Shown: positions 8,623 through 16,026 of the stretch, piece by piece
Numbering within the stretch: the first letter of the stretch is position 1
Layout: the number at the start of each line of letters is the position of its first letter
Origin: Kuafuiihalomonas sp050331295
GTDB lineage: Bacteria; Myxococcota; Kuafuiibacteriia; Kuafuiibacteriales; Kuafuiibacteriaceae
Assembly: GCA_050331295.1 (NCBI GenBank)
Contig: JBHJGZ010000003.1
Span: forward strand, 124,001 to 188,000
Direction of reading: 5' to 3'
Length of the DNA: 64,000 nucleotides
The notes under the pieces: model-generated
What the model saw: only the letters and a program-made list of their open reading frames with translations
What the model was told of the DNA's origin: nothing
The model's database searches: none
Position numbers and translations under genes: made by a program

Positions 8623-9075
8623 TCAGGGGTCCGGAAAATAGGCAGCTGGGTCCGCGGCTCCGAGCAATCGGTCGAGTTCGAATCCTCGGGCTCCGTATCC
8701 GTACGCCAAAGTGGCCAGATACCGCGGCGATGGGGGTCGTCGGCAAAACCTCGGAAGACGTCGGTAGACCCACGCGTTCAATTCCTGGCCCTCCATGACC
8801 ACCGTACTCTGCACGCGCGCGTACGTATTCTCGTAGGTGTCCAGCGCGAGAATATCCACCGGGGACATCCGATAGATGACACCCTGGACCGAATCACCCC
8901 AGCAGGCCTCGACGTCCGCGACCCCTCCGCCGTCCCAGCCCCTGGAGCGTCCAAAGAACGTGAGTCGATGGTCGTGGAGAACTCCAACCCCGACTTCCTC
9001 CGCGCTCGGGCAACGGTCTCTCATTTGAGAAGGGTAAAGGTTCGAACCGTACCCAAAGTAGTGGACTTCGTTCAA
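8623..9075 (-). CDS. Gamma-glutamylcyclotransferase-fold (GGCT/AIG2) protein
   Basis: 150 residues. YFGYGSNLYPSQM near the N-terminus is the substrate-loop signature of the GGCT/BtrG fold, and the LDTYEN segment (about residue 80) holds the catalytic Glu position. Such enzymes release 5-oxoproline from gamma-glutamyl amines or peptides, but many members have other amine substrates. The start is TTG 9075, chosen because it overlaps the stop of the upstream CPXCG gene (TTGA) and lies just before NEVHYFGYGS. It is last in the MoxR-CoxE-CPXCG-GGCT run. Confidence 0.85.
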   Translation of the reverse strand: MNEVHYFGYGSNLYPSQMRDRCPSAEEVGVGVLHDHRLTFFGRSRGWDGGGVADVEACWGDSVQGVIYRMSPVDILALDTYENTYARVQSTVVMEGQELNAWVYRRLPRFCRRPPSPRYLATLAYGYGARGFELDRLLGAADPAAYFPDP

Positions 9076-9263
9076 CCTTCAAACTCCGCCGAAATCGTGG
9101 CATCGCCAGACTCGGGATCGACGGTGATGCGAAGAAGGTTGGGTCGACAACAGATCTGACAGTCTTCGACGTAGCTTTGAAACTCACCTGCGAATCGATC
9201 TACTGCGGTCTCGTTCCACTCGAAGCAATATCCACACTGAAAGCCCGCGTCGCCTTCCATCAT
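9072..9263 (-). CDS. CPXCG-type small cysteine-rich protein
   Basis: 63 residues with two Cys pairs, CGYC near residue 10 and CQICC near residue 35. The segment QSYVEDCQICCRPN is the hallmark of the CPXCG-motif family of small putative zinc proteins. In the first pair Pro is replaced (CGYC rather than CPYC). Function is unknown; zinc binding is likely. ATG 9263 overlaps the CoxE-like stop (ATGA) and its own stop overlaps the GGCT start (TTGA), so all three are probably translationally coupled. Confidence 0.85.
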   Translation of the reverse strand: MMEGDAGFQCGYCFEWNETAVDRFAGEFQSYVEDCQICCRPNLLRITVDPESGDATISAEFEG

Positions 9264-10507
9264 TCCTGATACTCTTGCTCGAGCTGCGGAAACTCGGGGA
9301 ACAGCCGAGCGATGTCCTGGACCGGCTTGGGATTCCGTTTCAAGAGCGTGTCCACCGCATCTTCGATCCCCTGCACAGAGAGCGGGAACATGTCGAAGAC
9401 CTCACCGATCACTCGAGTCGTGAAGCCACCCCACCACTCTGGCTTCAAAGGGTTCAGCCAAACGCTTCGCGGAAAGCGACGCTTCAGCCGATGCAGCCAG
9501 ACCAGACCAGGGGTTCGATTCCGGTGAAAATAGAAGTTCGCGCCAAACACGTCGAGCAGCTCCGTGGGTGCCATCGAGGCATCCCCCACCAGGATGAGGA
9601 AGGAGGTTTCCGGACGGTTTCGGATCAGGTCGCCCGTTTGGATCTCATCGTCTTCCGGCCGGGCGGGCTCGAGGGATTCGTAGACGCAGTTATGGAAGCT
9701 GAACGCTTCGAAACTCTTCCAGTGCTGGAGAGCATGCGCGGCAGAGAAAAGCTGCTCTACACGACGGCTGTAGGGATCCATGCTGCCCCCAACGTCCATC
9801 AAGAGGATGATTCTCGCTTCGTTTTTCCTCGGCGGCGTGAACTCCAGGGTGAGTTCACCTGCATTTCGGCATGTCTTGTCGATGCTTTCATCTACGTCGA
9901 GTTCGAGTTCAGCGTGTCTCCGGGTCAACCGACGCAAGCGCTTGAGTGCCACGGCGACGCCTCGGTCATCCAAGGTTCGGTCGTGACGGTAAGGCCGAAA
10001 ATGGCGAGCGCTCGCTACCTGAACGGCCGAGCGACCTCCTCCCATGCCCCCCACTCGGACGCCGGAAGGATTCACTCCAGAATGGCCGAATGGAGAGGTA
10101 CCTCCAGTACCCACCCATCGGCTTCCGCCGTCGTGACGTTCTTGCTGTTCCTGCACCCGTTCTTCAAAACGTCTTCGAAGCTCGTCCAACGGCAGACGCT
10201 CCAAGGCCGCGATCTGTTCCGCCGTCAGCTCCAGTCGCTTCGGATCTTCCAGCCACGACATCAACCTCTCCAGGGCCGGCGTGGGCATGCTTGCCGTCCC
10301 GAAAACGGCCTCGAAGACCTCGTCGAAGACGTCGAAGTGTGCCTCCGTCTTGATGAGAAGGGCCCGGCTCACCCGATAGAAGTCTTGCAATGACGTTTGT
10401 ACCGCGCCTACTTCCAGCGCACGCATCAAGCCGAGCCAGTCCGACAAGCCTACTTTCAGACCTGCCGTCCGAAGCCCGAAAAAGAGATCTCCAAACGGCA
10501 AAAGCAT
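9260..10507 (-). CDS. CoxE-like protein with von Willebrand factor A domain
   Basis: 415 residues. The N-terminal third (FGDLFFGLRTAGLKVGLSDW) is typical of VWA_CoxE proteins. The VWA domain contains the MIDAS metal site LLMDVGGSMDPYS (DxGxS, about residue 237) and later SFLILVGDASMAPTEL. CoxE-like proteins work with MoxR-family AAA+ ATPases as chaperones in maturation of other proteins, the best known case being CO dehydrogenase. The MoxR gene lies 68 bases upstream on the same strand. No CO dehydrogenase gene is in the window, so the client is unknown. Confidence 0.9.
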   Translation of the reverse strand: MLLPFGDLFFGLRTAGLKVGLSDWLGLMRALEVGAVQTSLQDFYRVSRALLIKTEAHFDVFDEVFEAVFGTASMPTPALERLMSWLEDPKRLELTAEQIAALERLPLDELRRRFEERVQEQQERHDGGSRWVGTGGTSPFGHSGVNPSGVRVGGMGGGRSAVQVASARHFRPYRHDRTLDDRGVAVALKRLRRLTRRHAELELDVDESIDKTCRNAGELTLEFTPPRKNEARIILLMDVGGSMDPYSRRVEQLFSAAHALQHWKSFEAFSFHNCVYESLEPARPEDDEIQTGDLIRNRPETSFLILVGDASMAPTELLDVFGANFYFHRNRTPGLVWLHRLKRRFPRSVWLNPLKPEWWGGFTTRVIGEVFDMFPLSVQGIEDAVDTLLKRNPKPVQDIARLFPEFPQLEQEYQE

Positions 10508-10575
10508 CGACGGACAGCCTGCCCAAGTCGCGGCGGAATGCCAAGTCCTCTAGAGCCGAAGGGCTTGCAGGGAAC

Positions 10576-11430
10576 TCACGTTCCCGGGCGACGCGGCGTA
10601 CCGCTCATTGCCAGCCGCCGGAGCGTCGTGGTTACGTCTTGCTCTCTCTTCAAAAGAACGCCCAGGAGCGGCAGGTCTTTCTCCAGAGACTCGGGATCGA
10701 CACCGTGGGCCATCAATGCCCCGATCCAATCGATGAGCTCGCTCGTACTGGGAGGCTTTCGAACTCCCTCCACCCTTCGAAGCTTGTAAAATGCGTCGAG
10801 AGCTCGCTCCAGCAACCGGGTGGGCAGGTCGTCGAAATGCGTATGTACGATGCGTGCCAGCAGCTCTCGCCCCGGAAACTCGATGTAGTGAAACACAGCC
10901 CGCCGAAGGAACGCGTCCGGAAGCTCCTTTTCACTGTTGCTGGTGATGATGACCACCGGTCGATGGCCTGCCACCACCTCATCACCGGTTTCCGGGATGA
11001 CGAATCGCATGGCATCCAGTTCGTGCAAGAGGTCGTTGGGAAACTCGATGTCTGCCTTGTCGATCTCGTCGATCAAGAGCACCGCTGGTTCTTTTGCAGC
11101 GAACGCTAGGCCCATCGGCCCCAATCGAATGTACTGACGGATGTCTCCGACGTCTTTATCCTGAAATCGACTGTCATATAGACGCTGGACGGTGTCGTAC
11201 ACGTACAAGCCGTCCTTGGCCTTGGTGGTGCTTTTCACGTGCCACGTGAACATTTTCATTCCCAAGCCCCGCGCTACGGATTCCGCCAACAGAGTCTTGC
11301 CGGTCCCGGGCTCGCCCTTCACCAGCAGCGGGCGGCCCAGCATCACCGCCACGTTGACGATGCGAATGAGATCCTCGGCTGCAATGTAATCTTCGGTGCC
11401 TTTCCACGATGGAGCCGCGCCATGAGTCAT
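10576..11430 (-). CDS. MoxR-family AAA+ ATPase
   Basis: 284 residues from ATG 11430. The Walker A is GEPGTGKTLLAES, the Walker B is AVLLIDEIDKAD, and sensor 1 lies in VVIITSNSEKELPDAFLRR, with LRR as the arginine finger region. This is the MoxR subgroup that remodels client proteins together with VWA partners; the CoxE-like VWA gene follows directly. A longer open frame extends upstream to 12174, but that part is antisense to the symporter gene and has no AAA+ features, so the internal ATG was used. Confidence 0.92.
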   Translation of the reverse strand: MTHGAAPSWKGTEDYIAAEDLIRIVNVAVMLGRPLLVKGEPGTGKTLLAESVARGLGMKMFTWHVKSTTKAKDGLYVYDTVQRLYDSRFQDKDVGDIRQYIRLGPMGLAFAAKEPAVLLIDEIDKADIEFPNDLLHELDAMRFVIPETGDEVVAGHRPVVIITSNSEKELPDAFLRRAVFHYIEFPGRELLARIVHTHFDDLPTRLLERALDAFYKLRRVEGVRKPPSTSELIDWIGALMAHGVDPESLEKDLPLLGVLLKREQDVTTTLRRLAMSGTPRRPGT

Positions 11431-11550
11431 CGCCGCCAACCTACACCATGACGGCTGGTTTGGCTCTGACGGGATTCGTCGGTTTCTCCCGCTCTCACCT
11501 GCGAGACGTCCCTCTGGACGGGGCTTGCCCGTTCGAAGTACGAGCATCGG

Positions 11551-12999
11551 ATGGACGCCGTCCTGGTAGGGTTCATCGTCTACCTCCTGCTGGTTCTGGT
11601 CGCAGGAGCAGCCACCTACCGGCTCACGCAGACGCAAGAAGATTTCCTTCTCGCAGGCCGACGGCTCAACATCTGGGTGGCCACTTTTTCCGAGCGCGCC
11701 AGCGGCGAGTCGGCATGGCTGCTGCTCGGTCTTCCCGCCGCCGCGGCGACGGTGGGACTGGTCGAGTCCTGGGCAGCCATCGGTTGCGTCACCGGAATCA
11801 TGGCTGCATGGTTTTTTGTGGCTTCGGGCCTGCGCCGGGAAACCGAGCGCGTCGAAGCGATGACTCTTCCCGAATTCTTCGCCCGGAAGTTCGGAGAACA
11901 TGCAGCTCCCATCCGTGTGGTGGCGGCTGCAATCATCATCTTTTTCTACGCCTTTTACCTCGCCGCGCAGTTCAACGGAGCCGGAGCCGTACTCGAGGCG
12001 ACCTTTGGGATCGACCGCTTCGTGGGCATGGTGATCGGCGCGTCCGTCATCATTTTGTACACCATGATGGGCGGGTTCTTCGCGGTCGCCTGGACCGACT
12101 TCCTGCAGGCTTTGATCATGATTGGGACCTTGGTGGTCTTGCCCATCGTCGGGCTGCTCGAGCTGAGCCATCACCAGGCATCCTTCCCTTTATCGCCCGA
12201 TGTACGTTCTTGGACCGGCTCGGCAACCGGTCTCGCGGGGGTCGCCGCGGTAATCAGCGGCCTCAGTTGGGGGTTTGGGTACTGCGGTCAGCCACACACG
12301 GTGACGCGTTTCATGAGCATCGATCGCCCCAAGCACATTCGCATCGGACGCATCATCGCGTTCTTTTGGGCCGCGCCCGCGTTCGCCGGAGCCCTGGCCA
12401 TCGGTCTCATCGGCGCCCAGCTCTTCGACGTGTCTGCGCTGGAGCAAGCGGGTACCATCGAACAGCTCATGCCGTTGATGGCCAAGGACCTCCTTCCCGC
12501 CTGGCTGGCTGGAATCTTCGTCTCGGGGGCAGTGGCAGCCATGATGAGTACGGCGGACAGTCAGCTTCTCGTCGGCACCTCGGCGGTGGCTGAGGACGTG
12601 ATCCACCGCGGATTCGGCGTAAAGCTCGGACACAAGGGACTGGTCGTCCTCTCTCGGTGGGTCACGGTGATTCTCGGGGTCGCGGCCTTTGTGCTCGCCG
12701 CCTCCAGCGAGACCTTGATCTTCACCCTGGTCAGCTATGCATGGAGCGGCCTGGGTTCTTCGTTCGGCCCCGCCATCCTGTTGACCCTTCACTGGCGAAG
12801 GACCACCGGCTTGGGTGTACTGGTCGGCATGGTGACCGGTGCGACCGTCACCGTGGTCTGGTCTTGGCTCCCGCTCAACGACCTCATCCACGCTCGCCTC
12901 GTCAGCTTCGTGCTGGCAGCCCTGTCGGTGGTGGGTGTGAGCCTCCTCGGTCCGAGGAAGACTTCTGGGCCAGGTCAACGCACCGAGGCCGCGGGCTGA
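11551..12999 (+). CDS. Sodium:solute symporter (PutP/SSS family)
   Basis: 482 residues with about 13 hydrophobic segments. Early motifs EDFLLAGRRLNIWVATFSERASGESAWLL and later YTMMGGFFAVAWTDFLQ and AAMMSTADSQLL are characteristic of the SSS family that includes the proline permease PutP. It should import a small solute with Na+ across the inner membrane; proline is likely but not certain. Its start is 120 bases from the divergent MoxR start. The 3' end overlaps the convergent sctV by about 25 bases. Confidence 0.92.
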   Translation: MDAVLVGFIVYLLLVLVAGAATYRLTQTQEDFLLAGRRLNIWVATFSERASGESAWLLLGLPAAAATVGLVESWAAIGCVTGIMAAWFFVASGLRRETERVEAMTLPEFFARKFGEHAAPIRVVAAAIIIFFYAFYLAAQFNGAGAVLEATFGIDRFVGMVIGASVIILYTMMGGFFAVAWTDFLQALIMIGTLVVLPIVGLLELSHHQASFPLSPDVRSWTGSATGLAGVAAVISGLSWGFGYCGQPHTVTRFMSIDRPKHIRIGRIIAFFWAAPAFAGALAIGLIGAQLFDVSALEQAGTIEQLMPLMAKDLLPAWLAGIFVSGAVAAMMSTADSQLLVGTSAVAEDVIHRGFGVKLGHKGLVVLSRWVTVILGVAAFVLAASSETLIFTLVSYAWSGLGSSFGPAILLTLHWRRTTGLGVLVGMVTGATVTVVWSWLPLNDLIHARLVSFVLAALSVVGVSLLGPRKTSGPGQRTEAAG

Positions 13000-15143
13000 G
13001 CTGGGGGCACCGGAGCCTCCAACTCGGGGGCCCGAGCCGACTCGAGATTCTCCAGGGTCACCCGACCCTTTGCCTGAACGGGGAGGTGGGCGGGAAGCTC
13101 TTGAAACGACAACACGATGACCTCGGGCAAGCTGGGTTCCAGCAGCTTCCGCACCACTCGGCGAATCTCGTTGTGGGTGAGCACCACCGGTGACGAGGCT
13201 GCGCCAGCCTTCTTTCCCACGAGGTTCGCGATCTCTACGATCAGAGCGGCCCGAAAGTCCGGCGCGAGCGCGAGAAAGCAACCCGCCTCGGACACTTGAA
13301 TCGCATCTCGGATCGACGCTTCGACCGCGGGATCGAGGAGCACCGCGTCGAGGCGGCCCCGTGGTGCGCATGCGTGGGCCAGCTGAAGCGAGAGCGCGGA
13401 ACGGGCGCGTTCGGTGAGGATTCGGGGATCTGTGAGGTCTGGACCCGCCTCTGCCAAGGCGTCGAGAATGCTTCGAAGATCTCGAATCGAAACTCGCTCT
13501 TCGACCAGCTTGCGCAACACGTCGGTCAGCTGGGCGAGGCTCACGACTCCCGGGACCACCTCCCGAACCAAACTGGGAAACGTCCGTTCGAGGCGAGTCA
13601 AGGCTTCGGATGTCTCCTGAAGGCCCACGAAGGTGGGCAGATGTGTCCGCGCCACCCGCGCCAAATGAAGCGCCAAAACCCCTCCCGCCGACCAAGTCTG
13701 ATACCCCGCCTCGACCAGATCTCGTCGGTGGCGTTCCTCCACCCAGGCAGCAGGCTGTCCGTGGACCGGGTGCCTCGTCGCCTGAGCTTCGATACCGTTG
13801 CGCTGGATGCGCTCGGGCGGCGTACACACGAGGACACGGTCAGGCGGAGCAAAACCTTCAGCGACCGGGACTTCCTTGACCAAGATTCGAAATCCCCCGG
13901 GCGTCAGGCCCGGCTGTTGGGAGCGGACGCGGACTCCGGGAATCTTCACCCCACTCTCCAGATAGAGCGCATTTCGAAGCTGCGGTATGAGGTCGGCGAT
14001 CAGCTCAGACCTGTGGTCCTTACCGGAGCCAAGACCTAGAGAAGCCGTCAACTCGGGCCCGACGTCGACCCCCAACAGGCAGAGCGACGGCAGCGCCCGG
14101 TCGGCCAAACTGCGCTGCGCCCTCGCCGACTGGGCCTTGGCTTCGAGGACCCGTTCGAAGGCTCGTTCGGGTTGAGACGCACGTCTTTGCTCGCGGGAGA
14201 CCCATGCTCCCCGCACCGCGAGGCTCAGGCCCACCAAGGCGAACGGCCACAGCGGAAGCCCCGGCACCAGTCCGAGCACCAGGGCATACGTCCCCCCGAC
14301 CAAGAGAACCTTCGGCTTCTCGAGGATCTCGGTTTCGAGGGTCCGACCCAGCGGCTTGCCGGGTCGGTCCGACGCAACCCGCGTCGTCAACATTCCCGCC
14401 GCCAAGGTGACGAACAGCGCGGGTATCTGCGCCACCAATCCGTCCCCAACCGTCAGAAGCCCGTACCGAGCGACGGCCTCGGAAAAGCTCATGCTCTGGC
14501 GCATCATGCCGATGGCGAGGCCGACTCCGAGGTCGAGTCCCGTGATGAGAAGACCCGCCATCGCATCGCCCTTCACGAACTTCATCGCGCCATCCATCGC
14601 TCCATGAAACTGAGACTCCCGCTGCAGATCCCCCCGCTTGACCCGAGCTTCCTCCTCCGAAAGGGAGCCCGAACGAAGGGCGGCGTCGATGGCCATCTGC
14701 TTTCCAGGCAAAGCATCCAAGGTGAACCTTGCCCCTACCTCCGCGACCCGTTCGGCCCCTTTGCCAACGACCAGAAGCTGAATCAGGGTCAAGACGGCGA
14801 ACATCACGAGGCCCAAGACCACGTCCCCACGCACGACGAATGCACCAAACGACTCCACGACGTCGCTCCCATGGCCTTCGCTGAGGATCAGCCGAGTGGA
14901 AGACAGATTGAGCGCGAGCCGGGTGATCGTGGTGATGAGGAGGAGACTCGGAAAAGTCGACAAGGCCAGAGGCGTCTCCGCCAAAACGACGGACACGAAG
15001 ATCACCGCCGCAAAGGAGATGTTGGCCGCCAGCAACACATCGAGGACCCACCCCGGCAAGGGCACCAAGAGGACCATCGCTACGACGCCGAGCCCGAACA
15101 CCAGCACCGTGTCCGCTTGAAGGTGCACCGTGAGACTCCTCAT
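12975..15143 (-). CDS. sctV: Type III secretion export apparatus protein SctV (FHIPEP family)
   Basis: 722 residues from ATG 15143. The N-terminal half has about eight membrane segments and the FHIPEP signature around RLALNLSSTRLIL, then VVGKGAERVAEVGARFTLDA and the conserved cytoplasmic loop ALPGKQMAIDA. The C-terminal half is the soluble domain that forms the nonameric export gate. FlhA is the flagellar homologue, but no flagellar gene is nearby, and the upstream neighbours resemble injectisome partners. ATG 15143 overlaps the stop of the TPR gene (ATGA); a longer in-frame extension lacks conservation. No other core injectisome genes (ATPase, needle, secretin) lie in the window. Confidence 0.88.
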   Translation of the reverse strand: MRSLTVHLQADTVLVFGLGVVAMVLLVPLPGWVLDVLLAANISFAAVIFVSVVLAETPLALSTFPSLLLITTITRLALNLSSTRLILSEGHGSDVVESFGAFVVRGDVVLGLVMFAVLTLIQLLVVGKGAERVAEVGARFTLDALPGKQMAIDAALRSGSLSEEEARVKRGDLQRESQFHGAMDGAMKFVKGDAMAGLLITGLDLGVGLAIGMMRQSMSFSEAVARYGLLTVGDGLVAQIPALFVTLAAGMLTTRVASDRPGKPLGRTLETEILEKPKVLLVGGTYALVLGLVPGLPLWPFALVGLSLAVRGAWVSREQRRASQPERAFERVLEAKAQSARAQRSLADRALPSLCLLGVDVGPELTASLGLGSGKDHRSELIADLIPQLRNALYLESGVKIPGVRVRSQQPGLTPGGFRILVKEVPVAEGFAPPDRVLVCTPPERIQRNGIEAQATRHPVHGQPAAWVEERHRRDLVEAGYQTWSAGGVLALHLARVARTHLPTFVGLQETSEALTRLERTFPSLVREVVPGVVSLAQLTDVLRKLVEERVSIRDLRSILDALAEAGPDLTDPRILTERARSALSLQLAHACAPRGRLDAVLLDPAVEASIRDAIQVSEAGCFLALAPDFRAALIVEIANLVGKKAGAASSPVVLTHNEIRRVVRKLLEPSLPEVIVLSFQELPAHLPVQAKGRVTLENLESARAPELEAPVPPAQPAASVR

Positions 15144-15541
15144 GACCGACCGACCGAATTCCGAAGGAGCCGCATGCGGGCGAGAAGTCGAGGGTCCGGA
15201 CAACCCGCCTGCAGGAGGACAGCCGCCCGTTCGAGGCATTCAACCGCGCGTTCTCGGTCTCCTGCCCCCCGAAGGAGCTCGGCGCTGAGCAACCATGATC
15301 GAGGTTCACCGGGCTCGAGCTCGGTCGCCCGGTTCACGGCCTGGAGGGCGTTCGCGGTGGCTCCCCGTCGGTCTTCCGCCAACGCGAGCGCGAGCTGCAG
15401 ATAACCCCAACGGGGCTCGACCGAGATCAAACCTCGAAACACGATGGCGGCTTCATCCCATGATCCGCTCCGCAAGTGGTCGAGCCCCAAAGCCAAGACG
15501 GGTGACCACATCTTTTCAAAGGAGCGGCGAGCTTCTGGCAT
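15140..15541 (-). CDS. TPR protein, candidate SctY/YscY-like injectisome chaperone
   Basis: 133 residues made almost wholly of helical pairs with TPR spacing: LGLDHLRSGSWDEAAIVFRG, then ALALAEDRRG and AVNRATELEPGEPRSW, then LLRGAGDRERAVECLERA. Its size, TPR pattern and position immediately upstream of sctV match YscY, the small chaperone that pairs with YscX and the YscV gate in Yersinia-type systems. The ATGA overlap with sctV implies coupled translation. Assignment to the YscY family is an inference from architecture and gene order; a generic TPR protein remains possible. Confidence 0.7.
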   Translation of the reverse strand: MPEARRSFEKMWSPVLALGLDHLRSGSWDEAAIVFRGLISVEPRWGYLQLALALAEDRRGATANALQAVNRATELEPGEPRSWLLSAELLRGAGDRERAVECLERAAVLLQAGCPDPRLLARMRLLRNSVGRS

Positions 15542-15842
15542 TCTCGACCTCCCACTGGCAGTGCAGGATGAACTTCAGATGCTGGCTCAAGGCGCGTGCG
15601 TCTGGAGCGCTCAGGGCTTCGAGCCGTTGAATCAGGACCAGCATGTGAGGCTCGGTCCCCTCGGAGGCCGGAAGAGGCGGAAGATCCAACTCGTCGACCA
15701 TGGAGGTGTAAGGCGCCCATCGCTCGAGACCTTCGATGTCGCGGGCATCGAAGTCTCGGATGAGACCCTGAAGGCCAGACAGGCCGAGAGGGAGAGCGAG
15801 CGCCTCGACCGGCGGGATGGCCGCCCCTTCGATGGAACCCAT
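15516..15842 (-). CDS. Small unknown protein heading the sctV operon
   Basis: 108 residues, acidic to neutral, with predicted helices and no signal peptide. The segment DELDLPPLPASEGTEPHMLVL is followed by a C-terminal helix (ARALSQHLKFILHCQWEVENA). I do not recognise the family. Its 3' end overlaps the TPR gene start by 26 bases. Its size and place (before the YscY-like and SctV genes) are those of YscX, an early secreted substrate, but I see no clear sequence signature for that. It diverges from the GH57 gene. Confidence 0.6.
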   Translation of the reverse strand: MGSIEGAAIPPVEALALPLGLSGLQGLIRDFDARDIEGLERWAPYTSMVDELDLPPLPASEGTEPHMLVLIQRLEALSAPDARALSQHLKFILHCQWEVENARSSPLL

Positions 15843-16026
15843 TCGCGGGTGGGTCTCAGCAGGATCTGGGCCGATGACAAGTCGTCGGTGCGGCCGACGG
15901 CGACCGGCAGGTGCCGTCTGGTTTGTCCGAAACCTGACCTCCGTCGGACGGACACCGGACCATCGACGGGTGACCCGAGAAACTTCAGGAGCTCACTTGG
16001 TTCCAGGCCTCATCTTTGCCAGAACC

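Noticed and set aside
12190..13827. 545-residue minus-strand open frame across the symporter and sctV
   Set aside because: Arg/Gly/Ser-rich product with no motif; both underlying genes are well supported.
14020..15404. Long open frames on both strands within sctV
   Set aside because: Frame-shifted or antisense copies of a strongly conserved membrane-protein gene.
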